58,057 bases of DNA, taken from positions 1-58,057 of the forward strand of contig NZ_JAURXB010000225.1 of the NCBI RefSeq assembly GCF_030654605.1, written 5' to 3'. Under the pieces are notes generated by a model, which was not told the DNA's origin, made no database searches, and worked only from the letters and a program-made list of their open reading frames with translations. Made by a program: the position numbers and the translations under genes. Shown here in pieces: positions 46,664-53,945 of this stretch (its first letter is position 1; each line of letters begins with the position of its first letter). Source of the stretch: Bradyrhizobium sp. Its GTDB lineage: Bacteria; Pseudomonadota; Alphaproteobacteria; Rhizobiales; Xanthobacteraceae.

Positions 46664-46692
46664 TTTAGAGAATGGCGCGCCATTCAGAACAA
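46664..46692 (-). promoter_or_regulatory. Putative promoter with 16-base perfect palindrome in the spacer
   Basis: On the minus strand TTGTTC (46687-46692) and TCTAAA (46664-46669) are 17 bases apart, and the spacer is GAATGGCGCGCCATTC (46670-46685), a perfect palindrome. It reads towards the zinc-ribbon gene and would suit a dimeric repressor. Confidence 0.4.
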
Positions 46693-46747
46693 AACTACGA
46701 ACTCATATACAATTGAAATTACTATGTAATTTCCGACCTTACGCTTG

Positions 46748-46965
46748 TCGAAGCCTACACCGCGTAGAAGCCAGGGGAACAGGCTCTGTGCGTGCTTCAT
46801 CACCTCGGCAACCAGCGAGCTATCCCGCGTCACCAACAGAAGGCACTCCGTCCAGCCCGTGGCGATATCGACCATCGTTAGGGTTTGGATGAACGATCGC
46901 GCCACCGACGTGCCGCCGTGGGCGACCCGTCGACCTCGCAGAAGCCCGGCGGCGGATTGTTCCAG
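46748..46965 (-). pseudogene. Frameshifted transposase remnant (second IS type)
   Basis: NNPPPGFCEVD in one frame continues, after a one-base loss near 46935, as VAHGGTSVARSFIQTLTMVD followed by IATGWTECLLLVTRDSSLVA and SLFPWLLRGVGFD. This is the catalytic-domain opening of an integrase-type transposase with the first Asp, known as a different family from the IS3 copy nearby. Sequence is lost on both sides, so it is a short dead fragment. Confidence 0.65.
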
Positions 46966-46980
46966 TCATTCACTTCATCA

Positions 46981-47034
46981 TTCCATATCAGCGTAACAAA
47001 CACAAAATTCCATATCAGCGTAACAAACACAAAA
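46981..47034. repeat. Two exact tandem copies of a 27-base unit
   Basis: The unit TTCCATATCAGCGTAACAAA followed by CACAAAA occurs at 46981-47007 and again at 47008-47034 without a mismatch. It lies 16 bases beyond the transposase remnant, so it may be the repeated terminal sites of that IS. Confidence 0.8.
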
Positions 47035-47195
47035 ATGGCGCCTGACGTCAAGACAGCGAAGATCATTGGTTCGAGGCCCGGAAGTACAGAACGCACCGGC
47101 GCCCGCGACGTCACGACGAAGTGCAGCGGCCGAGCCGAGCGAGCTGTCGTCGGCGAACGGCGACGGCATTCCTTTCTAAGCGAGGCAATCGACGA

Positions 47196-48206
47196 TCATG
47201 AGATCGTCGCGCTGGCCGTGCGGGGATCGACGACCCCACCCAGCATTGCTTCACCATCCAAAAAACGCAGGATGTCTCGCCCAGCGGCCAGGGCAATGTC
47301 GCGCCGTACGGCAGCGACAGCAGAGCCGAGATGGGGCGTCATGACAGTGCCAGGATGCGCCAGCAGCCGCGGCTCGATGCAAGTCGGACGGTCCTGTCGT
47401 GCCCAGTCTTCCACTTCGAATACGTCGGCGGCATAACCGCCGAGGTGGCCCGACTCGAGAGAATTGGCAACTGCAACCTCATCAACCAGGGAGCCCCGCG
47501 CCGGGTTGATCAGGAGAGCGCCCGGTTTCATTCCGGCCAAGATTTCAGCATTGATCAGGTGCAAGGAATTCGCGGCGAGGGGTAGAGCCAACACTATATA
47601 GTCACTCTCGGCGAGCAGCTGTGCAAGATCGCGCCGTATGAGGCCAAACGCGTCCTCCTTGGCAGGCGAAAGTGGTCTCGCATCATAATAGGCCAACCGG
47701 CAGCGAAATGCACGGAGCCGGTGCGCGATCGCCTGCCCAACAGAGCCCATTCCGACAATTCCTACGGCTGCTCCGTCAAGGCCTGTTCCGTAGAGGATTG
47801 GGCGCCACCCCGCAAAGGATTTTTCCCGGATCAACCGGTCGCCCGCAAGCAGGTTCCGGCCAAGAGCTATCATGAGCCCCACGGTCAGTTCAGCCGTTGG
47901 GGCCGTCAACAGGTCTGGGACGATACTCACTGCGACACCGCGACGTCGACAGGCGGCGAGATCGAAATTGTCAGCACCCTTGAGAGCACAGGCGATAACC
48001 CGCAGATGCGGACACTGTTCGAGAAATTCATCGTCGATATGGTCCGTCATGAACGCGATCATGGCATCCGCATTCCGTAATCGGGATAGTATGGTCTCCC
48101 TTAGCCATGGCTGCCGTGAAAGATTGACCTCGACGTCCCCACGGACCCGCAGCAAATCGATGACTTCGGAATGCACCCAGTTTGTGATCAAAGTCTTTCG
48201 TGTCAT
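47196..48206 (-). CDS. ptxD: Phosphite dehydrogenase (NAD-dependent)
   Basis: A 336-residue D-2-hydroxyacid-dehydrogenase-fold protein that matches PtxD, which oxidises phosphite to phosphate with NAD. All PtxD catalytic residues fall at the known numbers: Lys76 (ACALKGADNFD), Arg237 (LLINPARGSLVDE), Glu266 (DVFEVEDWARQDRP) and His292 (TPHLGSAV). PtxD-specific stretches VPDLLTAPTAELTVGL and GWRPILYGTGLDGAAVGIVG are also present. The NAD motif is GMGSVG, and Asp175 at the adenosine-ribose site fits NAD over NADP. The ATG at 48204-48206 (MTRKTLITNWVHSEVI) aligns with the family start. It lies beside a LysR gene, as in known ptx loci, but is transcribed away from the transporter genes. Confidence 0.92.
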   Translation of the reverse strand: MTRKTLITNWVHSEVIDLLRVRGDVEVNLSRQPWLRETILSRLRNADAMIAFMTDHIDDEFLEQCPHLRVIACALKGADNFDLAACRRRGVAVSIVPDLLTAPTAELTVGLMIALGRNLLAGDRLIREKSFAGWRPILYGTGLDGAAVGIVGMGSVGQAIAHRLRAFRCRLAYYDARPLSPAKEDAFGLIRRDLAQLLAESDYIVLALPLAANSLHLINAEILAGMKPGALLINPARGSLVDEVAVANSLESGHLGGYAADVFEVEDWARQDRPTCIEPRLLAHPGTVMTPHLGSAVAAVRRDIALAAGRDILRFLDGEAMLGGVVDPRTASATIS

Positions 48207-48381
48207 CGGTCGAGCTTCCTCAGGAATTGGCGGAGTGGTCTGCACGATTATTTACGATTGGTCAGAGACCGGTGGCTGAAATGCCGCTGTCATGCGGCGC
48301 ACGGCAGAAACGATGAGGATGACGGATACAGAACCTTGCCGACCACGACATTGCCCTTGCTGCCCAGGTGGCGATCTGCAC

Positions 48382-49266
48382 TCACGCATCGGATGTCGTG
48401 CCTGCCGCGCTGCAAAACCGGGCAAATTGACGAGACAGGGATGTCTCCGGACTTTCTCCGGAAACCCCCAAGAACAGATTCTTGAATATGTCGGCTTCCT
48501 CGATGTCGATCGCTACGAGAGAGCCAAAGGCCATATCCTCGGTAACCGAACAAGCAAGCACGATCGACACGCCAAGATTTGCCTTAACCGCTTCCTTTAC
48601 TGCTGCTGTACTGCCGAGCTGGCGCTCAATCCGGAGTTTTTCGACATCCTTGCCAAAAAGGCTTCCAAGGAGGCGCCCGGTTCCAGTTCCAGGCTCGCCG
48701 CCCATCATCGGATACTCCAACAGCTCTTTTTTGCTGATACAGCCGCGTTGGGCCAGGGGATGATTTGGTGCCACGATCACGACAAGCTTTTCTCGACGCC
48801 AGCGCAGCCACTCCACCGAAGCATGATCTTCGGCCCATTCGGTCATGATCACATCGGCTTCACCAGATAGGAGCGCATCGATCGCGCGTCGATTGGCGCC
48901 GATACGAAGATCGACGATTCCTTCTCGACCCAGCTGCCTTTCGAAGCCAGCAACCAAGCGAGGCGCGAGGAATACGCCGACGTTGCCGCTTGCCGCGACA
49001 ACGAGATGGCGCTCCTCAATCAGCTCGCGGGCTCGCTCAGCTGTGGCGAGCAATGATCGCGCATGTGGCAGAAAGAGCTCGCCCTCTCGTGTTGGAGCCG
49101 AGTGGCCTCTGTTGCGCACGACTAGCGGAACGCCGAAAAACTCCTCAAGCTTTCGCAGTTGTTGCGAGACGGTGGGCTGCGAGCACGACAAGCGCGTCGC
49201 CGCAGACTGGATGCTTCCTTCATCTATGATCGCAAGAAACGTCTGAACTTGAGATAGAACTAGCAT
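48382..49266 (-). CDS. LysR-family regulator (PtxE-like by context)
   Basis: A 294-residue LysR regulator. The ATG at 49264-49266 gives MLVLSQVQTFLAIIDEGSIQ and the helix-turn-helix SAATRLSCSQPTVSQQLRKLEEFFGVPL. The effector domain runs through ASGNVGVFLAPRLVAGFE and VKANLGVSIVLACSVTEDM. The frame extends 60 codons upstream but without protein character. It stands between ptxD and the divergent transporter operon, the place of PtxE, which activates ptx genes in pseudomonads; assignment as PtxE rests on context. Confidence 0.85.
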   Translation of the reverse strand: MLVLSQVQTFLAIIDEGSIQSAATRLSCSQPTVSQQLRKLEEFFGVPLVVRNRGHSAPTREGELFLPHARSLLATAERARELIEERHLVVAASGNVGVFLAPRLVAGFERQLGREGIVDLRIGANRRAIDALLSGEADVIMTEWAEDHASVEWLRWRREKLVVIVAPNHPLAQRGCISKKELLEYPMMGGEPGTGTGRLLGSLFGKDVEKLRIERQLGSTAAVKEAVKANLGVSIVLACSVTEDMAFGSLVAIDIEEADIFKNLFLGVSGESPETSLSRQFARFCSAAGTTSDA

Positions 49267-50565
<1,299 letters not shown>

Positions 50566-50741
50566 TTACATTCAGTTGGGCGAGCGCATTCTGGCGCCCT
50601 GCCCGTATTCCTGCGCGACCGGCGGCGGGTGGATATTTTCAGCGCTCGTCGGTCGCACGAAATCTATGGACGAACTCATTACCAGGCCAGCGGTCTCACC
50701 GCTCTGGGACGACGAGTTGCCGTAATTGCGGGGGAGGATCT

Positions 50742-51623
50742 GTGTTGATCGCTGACTTGTCAGAAAAACGCTTTATGGAGCCTGGTGTACGGGTATTTTG
50801 TTGGCGCAACATTCGGAACGTCCTGATCTTTATCTGCGTAGCGGCGTTCTTGGCCACTTGCTTCTCGGCCGTGCGGATCGACATTTACAAACTGGCCAGC
50901 GGCCTTCCCAAGATCGCGAACTGGTTCGTGCAGATGTTTCCTCCCGACCTGCGCGACATCGACCGAATCCTGCGCGATGCATTCCAGACCCTGGCCATGG
51001 CAACTGTAGGGACGATATTCGCTCTCGTGATCTGTTTGCCGTTGGTGCCGCTCGCCGCACGCAACACGACACCGAATATGCTGATCTACCGCCTAGTGCG
51101 AGGCCTGTTCTCCGTGCTGCGAGGGACGGAAATCCTAGTATTCGCCTTGATCTTCGTTGCGGCCGTCGGGTTCGGCCCCTTCACCGGCGTGCTTGCGATC
51201 ACGTTCAATATGGTCGGCGCCCTGGGTAAGTTGCTCACCGAGGTAATCGAGCCGGCCGACCCTGGCCCGGTGGAGGCCGTCCAACTCACAGGCGCGGGCC
51301 CCGTGAAGACCTTTCGCTATGCGCTGCTTCCTGATGTCTGGCCGAACATCATCGCGACGACGCTGTACATCTGGGAGTTCAATGTCCGAGCCTCGACCGT
51401 ACTCGGTATCGTCGGCGCGGGCGGAATCGGGCAGACGCTGAAGGACTCCATCGACCTGCTCGATTTTCCAAAGATGCTGACCGTTCTCGGCGTCATCCTG
51501 ATTATGGTCGTCGCCATAGACAGTTTGAGCTCCTGGGTGCGTAACAAAATTCTGAATCCCGACGCGGCCAGCAGCGCTGGTCATGGCGCACCGGTACGGC
51601 TCAGCAGAGGAGAAATGCCTTGA
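50742..51623 (+). CDS. phnE: PhnE/PtxC-family ABC transporter permease
   Basis: A 293-residue permease with six membrane helices. It starts at GTG 50742 with GGAGG four bases upstream. The coupling loop is EAVQLTGAGPVKTFRYALLPDVWP (the EAA-type Gly loop of PhnE), and ATTLYIWEFNVRASTVLGIVGAGGIGQTLKDSID is the usual PhnE end. It lies 176 bases after the binding protein, and its stop overlaps the start of the ATPase gene (TTGA). Confidence 0.92.
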   Translation: MLIADLSEKRFMEPGVRVFCWRNIRNVLIFICVAAFLATCFSAVRIDIYKLASGLPKIANWFVQMFPPDLRDIDRILRDAFQTLAMATVGTIFALVICLPLVPLAARNTTPNMLIYRLVRGLFSVLRGTEILVFALIFVAAVGFGPFTGVLAITFNMVGALGKLLTEVIEPADPGPVEAVQLTGAGPVKTFRYALLPDVWPNIIATTLYIWEFNVRASTVLGIVGAGGIGQTLKDSIDLLDFPKMLTVLGVILIMVVAIDSLSSWVRNKILNPDAASSAGHGAPVRLSRGEMP

Positions 51624-52423
51624 ATACCGTCACACCGATCGATCTGACCCGTTGCCAACCATTCGATGCTGCGCAGACCGACGTCATCACTGTGCGAAAT
51701 CTCTGCAAGTCATTTAACACCCGCAGGGTCCTCGACGACGTGTCCTTTTCGATCCCCAGAGGGAAGTTCGTCGTGCTTTTGGGACCGAGCGGCGGTGGGA
51801 AGTCCACATTGTTCCGCTGTCTCACCCGCCTAATCGAGCCTGATAGCGGTCATATCAGCATCAACAACACCACAATAACGAGTCTAAACGCCGGCGCACT
51901 AAACGATTTTCGCCGCCAAGTGGGGTTCATCTTCCAGCAGTTCAACCTCGTCAAGCGCCTCAGCGCCCTGGATAACGTGCTTGCGGCTAGGCTCAGCTAC
52001 ACGTCGACGATGCGCGCGATGCTGCGGCGCTTCTCGAAATCCGACCGGCAACTCGCCTTGGCTTGCCTTGATAGTGTTGGCCTGCTCGACCAAGCCTATC
52101 AGAAAGCCCAAACGCTTTCCGGAGGCCAGCAGCAGCGCGTGGCGATCGCTCGAGCCTTCGCCCAGCAGGGCGAATTGATCCTGGCCGATGAGCCAATATC
52201 GAGCCTCGACCCGGAGTCTTCCGAGAATATTCTCCAGATCCTTCAGCAAGCAGCTCGTGATTGCGGCTTTTCCGTCTTGTGCAGCCTGCACCAGGTCGAG
52301 TTGGCGGTTCGTTATGCCGACCGCATTGTGGCGCTCAAGGATGGCCGGATCTTCTTCGACGGGCCGTCGGACGATTTCAAGGCGAGTGTGCGCGAGGAGC
52401 TCTATAGTGCGGTCAAAGCATAA
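51620..52423 (+). CDS. phnC: PhnC/PtxA-family ABC transporter ATPase
   Basis: A 267-residue ATPase. Walker A is [16 protein letters not shown], the Q-loop is [19 protein letters not shown] (PhnC-like), the signature is [16 protein letters not shown], Walker B is [14 protein letters not shown] and the switch His is in [17 protein letters not shown]. The start TTG at 51620 overlaps the permease stop and has GAGGAG seven bases upstream. Its own end overlaps the diaphorase gene by 17 bases. That tight joining ties the transporter to the oxidoreductase. Confidence 0.93.
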   Translation: MNTVTPIDLTRCQPFDAAQTDVITVRNLCKSFNTRRVLDDVSFSIPRGKFVVLLGPSGGGKSTLFRCLTRLIEPDSGHISINNTTITSLNAGALNDFRRQVGFIFQQFNLVKRLSALDNVLAARLSYTSTMRAMLRRFSKSDRQLALACLDSVGLLDQAYQKAQTLSGGQQQRVAIARAFAQQGELILADEPISSLDPESSENILQILQQAARDCGFSVLCSLHQVELAVRYADRIVALKDGRIFFDGPSDDFKASVREELYSAVKA

Positions 52424-53945
52424 GCGTCCAAGATCGTACGGTGCAGGCGGGCCTATTGCCGGTACGCAGGAGATCGCGGCGATCGAGACGGCGCTGCTGT
52501 CGCACGGCACCGCACGCGACGGGCTGCTGGAAATCCTTCTCGACATCCGTGACCGCCAGGGGAGCGTCTCCCAAGCTGGGCTTCAGTATATCGCGGAACG
52601 TCTTCGGCTTACCTCGGCCGAGGTCTACGAAGTGGCGACGGCGTTTCCGGCCGTAAACTACGGCGCCACTGTTCCCTACGGCAACTATACGAACAATTGC
52701 TGCGACTTGGTCTGTGCGCTGTTGCGCGGACCAGCGGACATCGATCGCGAGATGCGTCCCGGCGTTTGCGGAGGACGTTGCGACGTGCCGGACTCCGAAC
52801 CGGCGCCGCGATCGTTCGAGACGTTTCGCGCGGCCGGCGGTTACACAGTCGTCAACAGGCTGCAGCGGATGCCGACGGAAAAAAATCAAATTCTGCAGAA
52901 CATCGCTGGCCGGAACGCTGTCGGTCGAGCTGGCGTCGGGTTTCCCGTGCATCGCAAGTGGCAAAGCCTGATTGCGACAGGAGGAGAGCCGGTGGTGGTC
53001 GTCAATGCGGACGAAGGCGAACTTGCGACGTTCAAGGATCGCTTCATCCTGCAGAGCGATCCGCACGGCGTACTGGAAGCCGCGCTCGTTGCCGCATCGG
53101 TTACCGGAGCAAAGCAGCTATTTTTCTATCTGCGCGACGATTACGCGGATCTTCATGCCATTGTGCGTCGCGCGATCGACGATACGGTCGCCGCAGGTTT
53201 GACCGCGGGGCTCGATGTCCATCTGCGGCGTAGTGGCGGCGCCTATATCTGCGGCGAGGAAACTGCTCTGATTGCCAGCCTGGAGGGGCGGCCTGCTCGC
53301 CCGCGTGAGCGTCCGCCCTATCCGACTGAGCGCGGGTTGCAGGGACGACCGACGCTGGTCCACAACGTCGAGACCCTTTACCGCCTTCGCGGCGCCTGGG
53401 GCGCGGTCCACGAGGATGCCGTGCCGGTTTCCGCCCTGCTCGATCCCGATATGCTGCTCTACAGCGTGTCCGGTCGGGTTCGGAAACCTGGGCCCAAACT
53501 AATCCGGGCCCTGCCTTCGCTCGACGCGCTTGTGCGAGCGGCTGGTGGTATGCGCGAGGAGGAAGAGCTCGGCGGTGTCGTCATCGGCGGATCGGCAGGG
53601 ACTATAGTTCCGGCTTCCCGCTGCGGCGTGCCGCTGGCCGAGCTTCTGGCATCGGGGCTGAGCCTCGGCACCGGCAGCGCCGTCGTGTTCGGCAAGACCG
53701 ACGACATTCGATGGATCGCCGAAAAAATGGCGGGCTTTCTTGCGCGGGAGAGTTGCGGACAATGCGCTCCCTGCCGTATCGGTACCGCCAAGATGGCGCG
53801 CGCGCTCGCGGGCGGGCCACTCGATCGCCGCCTGCTCGATGACCTCGCCTCGGTGATGAGCGAAGCGTCCATTTGCGGCCTCGGTCGAAGCGCCGGAAAG
53901 TTCCTCGCGCGGGTCACCCCGATCCTAACGGAGCATGAGCGATGA
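52407..53945 (+). CDS. NuoE-NuoF fusion diaphorase subunit (FdsB-like, NAD/FMN)
   Basis: A 512-residue NAD-reducing subunit. The GTG at 52407 has GAGGAG seven bases upstream and starts inside phnC. Residues 20-130 are a shortened NuoE-type [2Fe-2S] domain: Cys98 and Cys103 (NCCDLVC), then Cys121 and Cys125 (GVCGGRC) only 17 residues later, so part of the thioredoxin-like fold is missing. Residues 155-512 are NuoF-like: GRAGVGFPVHRKW, VNADEGELATFKDRF (FMN), GGAYICGEETALIASLEG (NAD) and the [4Fe-4S] ligands Cys450, 453, 456 (ESCGQCAPCRIGT) and Cys490. It should pass electrons from the molybdo-subunit, whose ATG overlaps its stop, to NAD. Confidence 0.9.
   Translation: MRSKHKRPRSYGAGGPIAGTQEIAAIETALLSHGTARDGLLEILLDIRDRQGSVSQAGLQYIAERLRLTSAEVYEVATAFPAVNYGATVPYGNYTNNCCDLVCALLRGPADIDREMRPGVCGGRCDVPDSEPAPRSFETFRAAGGYTVVNRLQRMPTEKNQILQNIAGRNAVGRAGVGFPVHRKWQSLIATGGEPVVVVNADEGELATFKDRFILQSDPHGVLEAALVAASVTGAKQLFFYLRDDYADLHAIVRRAIDDTVAAGLTAGLDVHLRRSGGAYICGEETALIASLEGRPARPRERPPYPTERGLQGRPTLVHNVETLYRLRGAWGAVHEDAVPVSALLDPDMLLYSVSGRVRKPGPKLIRALPSLDALVRAAGGMREEEELGGVVIGGSAGTIVPASRCGVPLAELLASGLSLGTGSAVVFGKTDDIRWIAEKMAGFLARESCGQCAPCRIGTAKMARALAGGPLDRRLLDDLASVMSEASICGLGRSAGKFLARVTPILTEHER

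Larger units (their letters stand above)
46562..47195. other. 634 bases without an intact gene: promoter, transposase remnant, tandem repeat
   Basis: The stretch contains the zinc-ribbon promoter region, a second palindrome GAAATTAC-TAT-GTAATTTC (46715-46733), a broken transposase (46748-46965) and a 27-base tandem duplication (46981-47034). Between 47035 and the ptxD stop nothing further is seen. Confidence 0.7.

Noticed and set aside
46981..47034. Short CRISPR-like array
   Set aside because: Only two units, directly adjacent without spacers, and no cas genes in the window.
47196..48206. Generic D-2-hydroxyacid dehydrogenase (for example glyoxylate reductase)
   Set aside because: PtxD-specific segments and all four catalytic positions match at identical numbering, and the neighbours are a LysR gene and a PhnD-type transporter.
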